Below are positions 8,803 through 15,949 of a DNA stretch of 42,533 bases, one piece after another. How positions within the stretch are numbered: the first letter of the stretch is position 1; the number at the start of each line of letters is the position of its first letter. The position numbers were made by a program, and so were the translations under genes. The notes below the pieces were generated by a model, which ran no database searches, had not been told where the DNA came from, and was given only the letters and a program-made list of their open reading frames with translations. The stretch is from Pleurocapsa sp. MO_226.B13 (lineage in GTDB: Bacteria > Cyanobacteriota > Cyanobacteriia > Cyanobacteriales > Xenococcaceae), in NCBI GenBank assembly GCA_030064795.1, contig JASJEI010000042.1, positions 1 through 42,533 of the forward strand, in the 5' to 3' direction.

Positions 8803-9501
8803 CTAGTTTTCCGCCGATACTAAACATTTGACTTTACCATCCTCGATCTGGATGATTTGTTGACAGTGACTAGCAACCTTTTGGTCGTGAGTAACGATAA
8901 TAACTGTAATTCCACTACGATGTAAGGATTTAAAGACATTCATTACTTCTTGACTGGTACGGGAATCTAAAGCACCAGTTGGTTCATCTGCCAAAAGCAG
9001 CTGGGGTTGATTAACAATTGCCCGTGCGATCGCGACTCGTTGCTGTTGTCCTCCCGATAATTGATAGGGATATCTATGTAGTTGTAACTCTAAACCTACT
9101 CTTTGTAGGGCAATTACTGCTTTGTTAAAACGTTGAAGATAAGGAAGGCCAGCATATGCCATTGGTAACATGACATTTTCTAGGGCGGTCATTTCGGATA
9201 GTAAATAAAACTGCTGAAAAACGAAACCAATTTGATAGTTGCGAACGAATGCTAACTGGCGAGGGTTCAAGCCATCTACTGCTTGACCGTTTAGATAATA
9301 TTTACCAGCACTAGGACGATCCAAACAGCCAATAATATTCATCAGAGTTGATTTTCCCGAACCAGAAGTACCGATAATGGCGCAGCTTGACGCCGAATAA
9401 ATCTTGAGGTCGATCGCTCGCAGTATTCTGCTAGTTGTTTGTCCGCGATAATAGAATTTATCAATTTTTTGTAGCTCGACGATCGCCGAATTAAAATTCA
9501 T
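8803..9501 (-). CDS. ABC transporter ATP-binding protein, MacB/LolD type
   Basis: ATPase subunit of 232 residues that powers the permease encoded just upstream. Walker A GTSGSGKST starts at residue 44, the signature LSGGQQQRVAIARA at 148, Walker B LLLADEPTGALD at 168, and the H-loop is IVTHDQ. All catalytic residues are present. The length and the EPTGALDS D-loop are typical of the MacB/LolD/FtsE group. Its start lies 5 bp after the stop of the permease gene, so the two are co-translated. E. coli MacB carries this domain fused to the permease; here it is separate, as in many Gram-negative relatives and in cyanobacterial exporters. It is the last gene of a minus-strand operon that includes an MFP. 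Confidence 0.94.
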   Translation of the reverse strand: MNFNSAIVELQKIDKFYYRGQTTSRILRAIDLKIYSASSCAIIGTSGSGKSTLMNIIGCLDRPSAGKYYLNGQAVDGLNPRQLAFVRNYQIGFVFQQFYLLSEMTALENVMLPMAYAGLPYLQRFNKAVIALQRVGLELQLHRYPYQLSGGQQQRVAIARAIVNQPQLLLADEPTGALDSRTSQEVMNVFKSLHRSGITVIIVTHDQKVASHCQQIIQIEDGKVKCLVSAEN

Positions 9502-9506
9502 TTGGT

Positions 9507-10736
9507 TTAACTCCTCAAAGCAATAATCGGATCTAACTGGGCTGCGTTACGGGCGGGAACAACGCCAAAAATCAAACCAATTGCCCCAGAAACGCTCATT
9601 GCCGTAATAATTGCCCCATAACTGACAATTGCTTCTAAAGGCGAGAAAGCAGCGACGATCGCCGTTCCTCCGACTCCCAAGCCAATACCAATAAAACCGC
9701 CGATGGTAGCGAGAATAATCGCTTCAACGGTAAATTGAATTAAAATATCGCTACCAGTTGCCCCCAGAGCTTTTCGCAAGCCAATTTCTTGAGTCCGTTC
9801 CACCACCGAAACCAGCATAATATTCATAATGCCAATCCCACCGACTACTAGGGAAATACCTGCGGTTGCACCCAAGACAAGAACCAAAATTGCCGTAACG
9901 CGATCGGCTGTTGCCATCAAATCCTGTTGACTGCGAACGCTAAAATCATTTTCCCCCTTGAGAATATTGTGACGCAAGCGCAATAAATTAGTAATTTGAT
10001 ACTCGGCTGCGCTGGAACTTTCAGGATCTTTAGCTGCCACCGAAATTGTCTGAAGAGTCGGACTGCTGTAACCAGCATCTTGTCCCGAAACTTGGTTTGC
10101 CATGGTGGTAATGGGAATAAACACCACCTCATCTTGATTTTGTCCTAAAGATGCCCCCTTCTCTTCCATTACGCCAATAACCTCAAAGCTCAGGTTGCGG
10201 ATGCGGATTTTTTGTCCCAAAGGATTTTTTGCCCCAAATAAAGTTTTAGCGGTATCGCTACCCAAGACAGCAAGGCGATCGCCTGTTTGCATATTTAAGA
10301 AATTGAAAAATTCTCCTTGTGCTACGCGAGCATCTCTGACAGTGGTATATTCAGGAGTAGTACCAGTGATAGTTACCTGGGTTTCGCGCTCGTAATAAGT
10401 CACCCTCAGACGTTCGCTTTTTTCGGGGGCGACTGCCGTTACGGCGGGAACTTCTCGTGCGATCGCTTCTGCATCGGCTAAAACCAGACTATTTGACTGT
10501 ACTGTACCAGCAGCTGGCCCTCTTTGTTCTACCCCAGGAAAAACAAACAAGACATTTGTGCCTAACAATTCAAATTGCTGATTAATGTATCTTTGTCCCC
10601 CTTGTCCCACTGCAACCATAGCAATTACTGAAGCATTACCAATGATTACCCCGAGCATAGTTAAACCACTGCGTAGTTTATTCGCACCGAGGGTTTTGGT
10701 TGCCATGTTAATGTTTTCTAGTAAATTTGCACCCAT
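9507..10736 (-). CDS. MacB-type ABC permease (FtsX fold)
   Basis: Four-helix permease of 409 residues. TM1 (about residues 20-45, MLGVIIGNASVIAMVAVGQG) is followed by a MacB-like periplasmic core (about 50-270), then three helices at the C-terminus: LVLVLGATAGISLVVGGIGIMNIMLVS-region, AIILATIGGFIGIGLG and ITAMSVSGAIGLIFG. The conserved ERTQEIGLRKALGAT coupling segment precedes TM3. This fold transduces ATP hydrolysis into periplasmic mechanical force rather than passing substrate through the membrane, and works with an MFP and TolC. The ATPase gene follows by 5 bp and the MFP is three genes upstream. Substrates in the family include macrolides, peptides, siderophores and, in cyanobacterial DevBCA, glycolipids; the substrate here is unknown. 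Confidence 0.93.
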   Translation of the reverse strand: MGANLLENINMATKTLGANKLRSGLTMLGVIIGNASVIAMVAVGQGGQRYINQQFELLGTNVLFVFPGVEQRGPAAGTVQSNSLVLADAEAIAREVPAVTAVAPEKSERLRVTYYERETQVTITGTTPEYTTVRDARVAQGEFFNFLNMQTGDRLAVLGSDTAKTLFGAKNPLGQKIRIRNLSFEVIGVMEEKGASLGQNQDEVVFIPITTMANQVSGQDAGYSSPTLQTISVAAKDPESSSAAEYQITNLLRLRHNILKGENDFSVRSQQDLMATADRVTAILVLVLGATAGISLVVGGIGIMNIMLVSVVERTQEIGLRKALGATGSDILIQFTVEAIILATIGGFIGIGLGVGGTAIVAAFSPLEAIVSYGAIITAMSVSGAIGLIFGVVPARNAAQLDPIIALRS

Positions 10737-10765
10737 ATCTCAGTAACCCAACTCAATTAAACAAT

Positions 10766-11023
10766 TCAAAAATTTTGGCTCTCCAAAAGATGCGAGCGAA
10801 TGACTCGCAAAAGAATATCTTGAGTCTTCTTTTTGTTGAGAGAATGAATATAACTTTCCAAACTTTGTAATTTTATTTGTCCTGTCAGATCGTCGGTAGC
10901 GATACATTGTCTGACAGCAATTAACAACAATTTTTTAGTCTCTTCATGATTTAAACTATGAATACTATTTTTCCAAACTTGAAACTTAAACTGTTGTGCG
11001 AGAAAAACTCTAAAGGATGACAT
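10766..11023 (-). CDS. Small helical protein, possibly NblA/Ycf18-like
   Basis: Protein of 85 residues, 29 bp upstream of the MacB-type permease gene on the same strand. The segment AQQFKFQVWKNSIHSLNHE, followed by ETKKLLLIAVRQC, resembles the pattern of NblA proteins (EQxFKLRVFxxQVxxMSxEQA then LxxLYxQMMVRD), the small adaptors that target phycobilisomes to Clp protease. The resemblance is by pattern only. A second, weaker copy follows: YIHSLNKKKTQDILLRVIRS echoes SIHSLNHEETKKLLLIAVRQ, so the protein looks internally duplicated. There is no signal peptide, so it should be cytoplasmic. The ribosome binding site is weak. The alternative is an unrelated helical hairpin protein. Confidence 0.5.
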   Translation of the reverse strand: MSSFRVFLAQQFKFQVWKNSIHSLNHEETKKLLLIAVRQCIATDDLTGQIKLQSLESYIHSLNKKKTQDILLRVIRSHLLESQNF

Positions 11024-11164
11024 AATAATTGATACTCTCTATTGTCTGACTGCCTTGGTTTGTACTGAAAAGTAGCAGATGCTTAAGTGCGATCGATAAA
11101 CAGAAAATTCTGACTGGCTAAAAGCTATAGCAATCGAACTATAGATTAGGACATTTATAAAATC

Positions 11165-11187
11165 CTTTGCGCCTTTGCGTCTTTGCG
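11165..11187. repeat. Short CTTTGCG repeats
   Basis: CTTTGCG occurs three times (11165, 11173, 11181) with an 8-bp period in the 216-bp gap between two minus-strand genes of the operon. Repeats of this type are widespread in cyanobacterial intergenic DNA. No function is apparent. Confidence 0.6.
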
Positions 11188-11239
11188 AGAGATAAAATTA
11201 ATTGTCTTAACCTTTGCTTCGACTGCTATACCAACAGTA

Positions 11240-11686
11240 TCATTTTATGCCTCCTTGCTGCGAGCGATGTCGCCGTCTAATGTACTCTATTTGTTCTGGG
11301 GTAAGTACTTGTTCTATTTGCTGTTGAGCCGATTTGACAGCTAGCTGCAAGCGATCTGCTTGTTCTGAAGTCAAAGGCAGATCTTGTAAAGCTGATTGCA
11401 AATTTAAACCTTGAGATACTATGGCGGTAAAATACTGTAGTTGCTCTAGCGTCAAAATTGATTGGATTTGTTGACTTAAGTTTCGATTAATCGAAATTAT
11501 ATTTTCCTTTTGAGTTTCGTCAAGAGCTAATTTCCCTGGCAAAGAAGGTATCGACTGCTTAACAGTTAAAGGTCGATCTTGAAGAACAATGGCGACTGCC
11601 CTCTGTCGCAGATAAACTGTCAAAACAGTAAAGCCAATTACTAATGCCAATAAAGCAATTAGCTGACGCTGTGTAAGTATATTCAT
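11240..11686 (-). CDS. Membrane-anchored Spy/CpxP-like (LTxxQ) protein
   Basis: Protein of 148 residues with an N-terminal signal-anchor (LIALLALVIGFTVLTVYL, about residues 9-27) and a wholly helical periplasmic part. Two LTxxQ-like motifs, ILTLEQLQYF and VLTPEQIEYIRRR, match the signature of the Spy/CpxP envelope-stress family, ATP-independent periplasmic chaperones or sensors. The last helix is basic (RRRHRSQQGG). It sits between the MFP gene and the small NblA-like gene on the same strand. With the HdeA-like gene at the operon head, this makes two candidate periplasmic chaperones in one exporter operon, pointing to a job in envelope or acid stress. The assignment rests on motifs and topology. 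Confidence 0.6.
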   Translation of the reverse strand: MNILTQRQLIALLALVIGFTVLTVYLRQRAVAIVLQDRPLTVKQSIPSLPGKLALDETQKENIISINRNLSQQIQSILTLEQLQYFTAIVSQGLNLQSALQDLPLTSEQADRLQLAVKSAQQQIEQVLTPEQIEYIRRRHRSQQGGIK

Positions 11687-11718
11687 TTCATTGTTGCTCG
11701 GTAAAAAATGAAATTGTG

Positions 11719-11790
11719 GTTAGTCGTTAGTCGTTAGTTGTTAGTTGTTAGTCGTTAGTCGTTAGTCGTTAGTTGTTAGTCGTTAGTTGT
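11719..11790. repeat. Heptanucleotide tandem repeat array, 10 units
   Basis: Ten consecutive 7-bp units, GTTAGTC or GTTAGTT in irregular alternation, fill 11719-11788 and end with a partial GT. This is the short tandemly repeated repetitive (STRR) class known from cyanobacteria. It lies between the MFP and Spy-like genes, so copy-number change could alter operon mRNA spacing. Confidence 0.9.
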
Positions 11791-11796
11791 ACTTTA

Positions 11797-11824
11797 TCGT
11801 TCCTCGTTCCTCATTCCTTGTTCC
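11797..11824. repeat. Second heptamer array overlapping the MFP C-terminus
   Basis: Four 7-bp units, TCGTTCC, TCGTTCC, TCATTCC and TTGTTCC, start seven bases after the previous array. The stop codon of the MFP gene (11811-11813) and its last codons lie inside it, so the C-terminal RNKE of that protein is encoded by repeat DNA. Confidence 0.85.
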
Positions 11825-13172
11825 TTAAAAGAGACTGCTTCTCAGGTGGAGCATCGATAAACACGAGATCGCCCCGCTCTAAGCCCTGAATAATTTGGGT
11901 TTGACCATCTTGACTCAAGCCAACAGTGACGGGTTGAAATTCAGCTTCTCCAGTTTCACTGGCCACCATAACTCCAATTTCGCCTTGGCTGGTGGTAATG
12001 GCTACGGTAGGAATAGTTAAAGCATTTTCGATGGTTTTACCGATAAACAAGGCATCGACATTCATGCCCGATCGCAATTCTGTTTGTCCCGAAATTAACT
12101 CTACTTTGACCTCAAAAGAAGTAACATTGTTTTCTACTACGGCTTCGGGGGCAATTTGTTTGACTCGACCTTTAAATGTCTGGTTAGGATAAGCATCGGC
12201 GACGATTTCTACGGTTCGATCGAGTTCAATCTGGGCAATACTGGCTTCAGAGACATTAACATTAACTTCTAATTGTGATGCAATCGATAAGATCGAACTT
12301 GAGGTAGCAGAAGAAGTAGCAGAGGCGGAGACATCGGGAGTGACAATTGAACCGACTACCGCATATTTTTGGCTGACGATACCGTCAAAAGGAGCGCGAA
12401 TTTCAGTATCATCTAATCTGGTTTGGGCTAATGCTACTTTTGCTTGGGCTGCCCTTACTCTGGCTTGATATTGCTCGATATCTTCTGGACGAGAGCCAGT
12501 TTCTAACTCTTGCAATTGTTCTCGTGCTTCAATTAGGTTAGCGCGGGCTGTTTGCTCTTCACTGATATATTCATCTAAAGTTAATTGAGCGATCGCTCCT
12601 TGTCGCGCCAAAAAACGATTTTTTTCTAATTTTTTCGCAGCTAAATCTGCTTGCGCTTGAGCAGATCTTACCTGAGATTTGGCTCTGGCGATCGCTTCGC
12701 TACGATTACCATTAACCACTCTGGCATATTCTGCTTCTGCCTGGGCTAACTCCGCCTGGGCTTGAGCTAACTCCGCTTTTAAGTTAGCAGAATCCATTTT
12801 AGCCAATAGCTGCCCCGCTTTAACCTCATCTCCTTGTTCGACATAAAGGGCAGTCAATCTACCCGTAGTTTTGGGGCTGATATTAACCGAGTCGATTGGT
12901 TCGATAGTACCACTGGCTTCAGTGACAACCTTCAAAGTTTGAGTTTGTGCTGGTACGGTTAAAGATTCAAGATTGGGTTGACTATCTTGGCGACGAGAAA
13001 ATAAATATCGTCCCGTTCCAGCCAGCATTAAGATTATGATGATCGGTATTGCCCAAGGAAATCGCTTCTTTTTCGGTTTGGCGATCGCATAGCTAGTTGG
13101 AGACATCGCCACTTGAGGAGGGGATTTTTTGTTGGTTGAATCATCACCTACAGGTTCAGAAAAACTATCCAT
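11811..13172 (-). CDS. Membrane fusion protein (HlyD/MacA-type periplasmic adaptor)
   Basis: Periplasmic adaptor of 453 residues linking an inner-membrane exporter to an outer-membrane channel. A cytoplasmic N-terminus ends in KPKKKRFPW, then a single transmembrane helix (about residues 40-58, AIPIIIILMLAGTGRYLF). A biotinyl-lipoyl half motif (TEASGTIEPID) leads into a long Ala/Gln/Glu-rich coiled coil (about 130-240, AELAQAQAELAQAEAEYARV is representative). The second lipoyl half and beta-barrel follow (RAPFDGIVSQKYAVVGSIV; GMNVDALFIGK). The membrane-proximal domain ends in GLERGDLVFI. It is in an operon with a MacB-like permease and ATPase, its most likely partners, but could also serve the orphan RND pump. 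The last codons lie in heptamer repeat DNA. Confidence 0.92.
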   Translation of the reverse strand: MDSFSEPVGDDSTNKKSPPQVAMSPTSYAIAKPKKKRFPWAIPIIIILMLAGTGRYLFSRRQDSQPNLESLTVPAQTQTLKVVTEASGTIEPIDSVNISPKTTGRLTALYVEQGDEVKAGQLLAKMDSANLKAELAQAQAELAQAEAEYARVVNGNRSEAIARAKSQVRSAQAQADLAAKKLEKNRFLARQGAIAQLTLDEYISEEQTARANLIEAREQLQELETGSRPEDIEQYQARVRAAQAKVALAQTRLDDTEIRAPFDGIVSQKYAVVGSIVTPDVSASATSSATSSSILSIASQLEVNVNVSEASIAQIELDRTVEIVADAYPNQTFKGRVKQIAPEAVVENNVTSFEVKVELISGQTELRSGMNVDALFIGKTIENALTIPTVAITTSQGEIGVMVASETGEAEFQPVTVGLSQDGQTQIIQGLERGDLVFIDAPPEKQSLLRNKE

Positions 13173-13208
13173 AACCCTATTTCAGAAATTATCAAATTAA
13201 ACTGATTG

Positions 13209-13541
13209 CTAATTATTTCCCCGACGATGCACCATTCGATTCATTACAAAATCTTGTTCGTTATTCTCACAAGCTTCTTCTATCGCATCTTGACGCTGGG
13301 ACATTGCACCTCGATCTGGGGTAAAGGTAAAGTCTCCTTGTTGTTGCGCTTCCCAACCACTAAGCCAAACCAAACTCATCATTTTTTCCATTCTGCCTAA
13401 GTCCTTAAATTCCGCACAAGTTAGTTGAGCCATATCGATCGCTCCCTCCTCATCATTGGCGGTTACTGTAGTTGAGGATGAAATAACCACAACAGTAGTT
13501 AAAGCGATCGCTATTTTTAAAGTCAATAATCTAAACTGCAT
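13209..13541 (-). CDS. HdeA/HdeB-like periplasmic protein
   Basis: Secreted protein of 110 residues. The signal peptide (about residues 1-28, KIAIALTTVVVISSSTTVTA) is followed by the HdeA/HdeB family pattern MAQLTCAEFKDL, MMSLVWLSGW and a second Cys in IEEACENN. The two cysteines would form the family's single disulfide. HdeA and HdeB of E. coli are periplasmic chaperones that unfold at low pH and protect clients; members in cyanobacteria are not well characterised. A strong AAGGAG ribosome binding site precedes the ATG. It heads the minus-strand exporter operon, 36 bp before the MFP gene, and is divergent from a two-component system. Confidence 0.75.
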   Translation of the reverse strand: MQFRLLTLKIAIALTTVVVISSSTTVTANDEEGAIDMAQLTCAEFKDLGRMEKMMSLVWLSGWEAQQQGDFTFTPDRGAMSQRQDAIEEACENNEQDFVMNRMVHRRGNN

Positions 13542-13867
13542 AAAAACTCCTTAAGCTAGAACGAAGTGAAGTATAGTTTCATGCTAGGGATTTCTTGCTT
13601 TGCTGACTTCGACCTAAAGTCTAGAACTCAATTGTACTTTTGTACGAGATCTCCAGAGGCAAATATTGGACTTTGGTACACCTGAATGATTTGAGATTTA
13701 GTTTTAGACTGACTATTAAGAGCGTTACGTACTTTTTGTTCGTAATAGTGTTTCTCCGCCATTGTTACTAACAACAAAATCAGCTAAAAGGTAAAAGAGA
13801 GACCAAAATCGTCAATCCAATGAAGCTGGCTCTTTTTTATCTTTTTTTATTTTAGATAGCTAAATTA
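13542..13867. other. Divergent control region between HdeA-like operon and two-component genes
   Basis: 326 bp without a gene. It must hold the promoters of both divergent units. It contains two imperfect copies of a 15-bp direct repeat (listed separately) and an A/T-rich run just before the kinase start at 13868. No RNA gene was recognised. Confidence 0.7.
13631..13679. promoter_or_regulatory. Paired 15-bp direct repeat, candidate regulator site
   Basis: ATTGTACTTTTGTAC (13631-13645) and ATTGGACTTTGGTAC (13665-13679) agree at 13 of 15 positions and are offset by 34 bp, about three helical turns. The first copy is itself symmetric, GTAC-TTTT-GTAC. The LuxR-type regulator encoded at 15222 is the obvious candidate binder. 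Confidence 0.45.
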
Positions 13868-15190
13868 ATGGAATTTACTAATCGTCTTAAAGCCCATCCC
13901 TTACGTTTATTACTTTACTTGGAGTGGATTTTAGTTCTCATTAGTATTATCGGGCAATTACGGACTCAATTTCCTCCTTTTCCTCCAGTTAAGTTACCGC
14001 CATTTTTCCCCGAAATAAACCCCGATTTATCTCCAAGCTCTATTATCTTTACAATCACTTTTATCGCTTTAGGATTGTGGCGACCTCATGATAAATATTG
14101 GTCTAATATTCTTTATATTGGTTTGGGATTTGCTTTAATTGGTTTGACTGGAATTACTGATGAGAATAATATTCGTCTGTTTATCCCCTTACTTCTGATT
14201 ATGGTAATTAGAGGATGCTTGACCTTCAAGCTACCTGGATCGTCTATTGTAGCTGCCATTTCTATTACTTGGTTTTTCGCCTCTCTTTATTTAGCAGTTC
14301 AAAATAGCTTGAATAATTTAAATTTAAATATGGAGCAAGTACCCGCAATTGTCACCTCAGACATCGAACCAGAAATTATCTATCGGCTTTATTCTAATGA
14401 AGAACAATTGAAAGCTTTAATTATTAACATGACGATCAATATAACCATGTTATTTTGCTTAATAACTATCTTTGTCTTTATTTTGGTAAATGCCTTAATG
14501 TCAGAATATCGCTCCCGCCAAGAATTAGGATTGGTCAACAAACAATTGCGAGAATATGCTTTATTAATTGAAGACCGAGCGATGTTGCAAGAACGCAATC
14601 GTATCGCCAGAGAAATTCATGATTCCTTGGGGCATTCTTTGACTGCTTTAAATCTACAATTAGCTAATGCTGTATTATACCTTCGTTCCAATCTCAGTCG
14701 TAGTGAAGACTTCTTAACAGAAGCAAAAAAACTGGGTTCTCACGCGCTTCAGGAAGTACGTCAATCTGTATCTACATTGCGTTGCGATCCTTTACAGGGT
14801 AAATTGCTCAATGTAGCAATTCTAGAATTAATCGAAGATTTACGATATCGTTCTGAAATTGACTTCAATTACCAAAACGAAATTGCCTGTCACCTGTCCC
14901 AAGAAATTACCACAACGGTTTATCGTATTGTTCAGGAAGCCTTGACTAACATAATTAAACATTCAGAAGCAACAGAAGTAAATATTTCCTTAAAATTAAT
15001 CGCTGAAGGTCTTCAGGTTAAGATACGAGATAATGGTCGAGGTTTCGATCCTCAAGAAAATACTACAGGATTTGGCATTCAAGGAATGTCTGAAAGGGCT
15101 ACCGCTTTGGGTGGCAAATTTGACTTAATCAGTCAACCCCAAACAGGATGTCAAATAGTAGCGATAATTCCTTTATTGCCTAAACCTTAA
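13868..15190 (+). CDS. DesK/NarX-type membrane sensor histidine kinase
   Basis: Sensor kinase of 440 residues. The N-terminal half has about five or six hydrophobic helices (residues about 12-30, 58-72, 80-96, 103-118, 125-145, 185-210) and no large soluble sensor, so input is probably from the membrane itself. The HisKA_3 motif RNRIAREIHDSLGHSLTAL carries phospho-acceptor H251. HATPase_c has the N-box EALTNIIKHS and the G motifs DNGRGFD and GFGIQGMSERATALGG, typical of the DesK/NarX/LiaS class. The cognate LuxR-type regulator starts 31 bp downstream. Kinases of this topology often monitor membrane fluidity or cell-envelope damage. The divergent position opposite an exporter/chaperone operon supports an envelope-stress role by inference. 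Confidence 0.9.
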   Translation: MEFTNRLKAHPLRLLLYLEWILVLISIIGQLRTQFPPFPPVKLPPFFPEINPDLSPSSIIFTITFIALGLWRPHDKYWSNILYIGLGFALIGLTGITDENNIRLFIPLLLIMVIRGCLTFKLPGSSIVAAISITWFFASLYLAVQNSLNNLNLNMEQVPAIVTSDIEPEIIYRLYSNEEQLKALIINMTINITMLFCLITIFVFILVNALMSEYRSRQELGLVNKQLREYALLIEDRAMLQERNRIAREIHDSLGHSLTALNLQLANAVLYLRSNLSRSEDFLTEAKKLGSHALQEVRQSVSTLRCDPLQGKLLNVAILELIEDLRYRSEIDFNYQNEIACHLSQEITTTVYRIVQEALTNIIKHSEATEVNISLKLIAEGLQVKIRDNGRGFDPQENTTGFGIQGMSERATALGGKFDLISQPQTGCQIVAIIPLLPKP

Positions 15191-15221
15191 TAGTTCATAA
15201 CTTTGGCTGACAAAAGTAGCG

Positions 15222-15890
15222 ATGAAGAAGACTCGTATTTTACTGGTAGACGACCAAACAATTATCCGACAGGGATTAAAAAGCCTCCTCGAATCTCAAG
15301 TAGACTTCGAGATAGTTGGTGAGGCAGAAAATGGCAAAAGTGCGATCGCTCTAGTCCAAAAACTTTATGATACTCCTCAACAACCAGATCTAATCTTGAT
15401 GGATGTGCGGATGCCTGTAATGGATGGCGTTGCTACTACCGAGAAAATAACTCAACAGTTTAGTTCCATCTCAGTCTTGGTTCTCAGTACCTTTGACGAT
15501 GATGAATATATCACTAAAGCGATGCAGTTTGGAGCTAAAGGCTATTTACTCAAAGATACACCCCTAGAAGAAATTGCCGATGCCATTAGAGCAGCGGTTA
15601 AAGGCTATACTCAACTAGGGCCTGGTTTATTTCAAAAATTTATTAATCGCTCGGATCGGCAACAGCCCCCCATACCCCAAGAATTACCCCTAGCACTACA
15701 GTCCCTCAGCCCTAGAGAAAAAGAAGTTTTGGCATTAATTGCTAAAGGGGCAAGTAATAAAGAAATCGCTGGAGAATTATATATTTCTGAAAGAACCGTC
15801 AAAGCCCATATTACTAGTATTCTGAGTCAATTGAATTTACGCGATCGCACTCAAGTCGCAATTCTAGCTATCCAGTACGGATTTTCCTAG
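15222..15890 (+). CDS. NarL/LuxR-family response regulator
   Basis: DNA-binding regulator of 222 residues, partner of the preceding kinase. The receiver has D10-D11, phospho-acceptor D61 in LILMDVRMPVMDG, switch Ser/Thr in VLVLSTFDDD and Lys in GYLLKDTP. The C-terminal LuxR helix-turn-helix reads LSPREKEVLALIAKGASNKE, then a recognition helix at SERTVKAHITSILSQLNLRDR. All residues needed for phosphorylation and DNA binding are present. Likely targets are its own operon and the divergent HdeA/MFP/MacB-type operon, via the paired repeat at 13631-13679; this is inference. The next gene is convergent, 59 bp away. Confidence 0.92.
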   Translation: MKKTRILLVDDQTIIRQGLKSLLESQVDFEIVGEAENGKSAIALVQKLYDTPQQPDLILMDVRMPVMDGVATTEKITQQFSSISVLVLSTFDDDEYITKAMQFGAKGYLLKDTPLEEIADAIRAAVKGYTQLGPGLFQKFINRSDRQQPPIPQELPLALQSLSPREKEVLALIAKGASNKEIAGELYISERTVKAHITSILSQLNLRDRTQVAILAIQYGFS

Positions 15891-15949
15891 TTTGAGCTTC
15901 TATTTTTAAGCTAGATTGATTAGACTGGAGTTTAGACTAAAGCTGCCGA

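Noticed and set aside
11719..11824. CRISPR-like array
   Set aside because: Units are 7 bp without spacers; this is tandem heptamer repeat DNA, and no cas genes are present.
5613..13172. RND pump and the convergent MFP as one classical tripartite operon
   Set aside because: They are on opposite strands and the MFP sits with a MacB-type permease and ATPase; functional sharing is possible but not shown.
13780..13855. Terminator-like pairing of AAAAGAG and CTCTTTT before the kinase gene
   Set aside because: Short stem with a long loop located immediately upstream of a start codon; not convincing.
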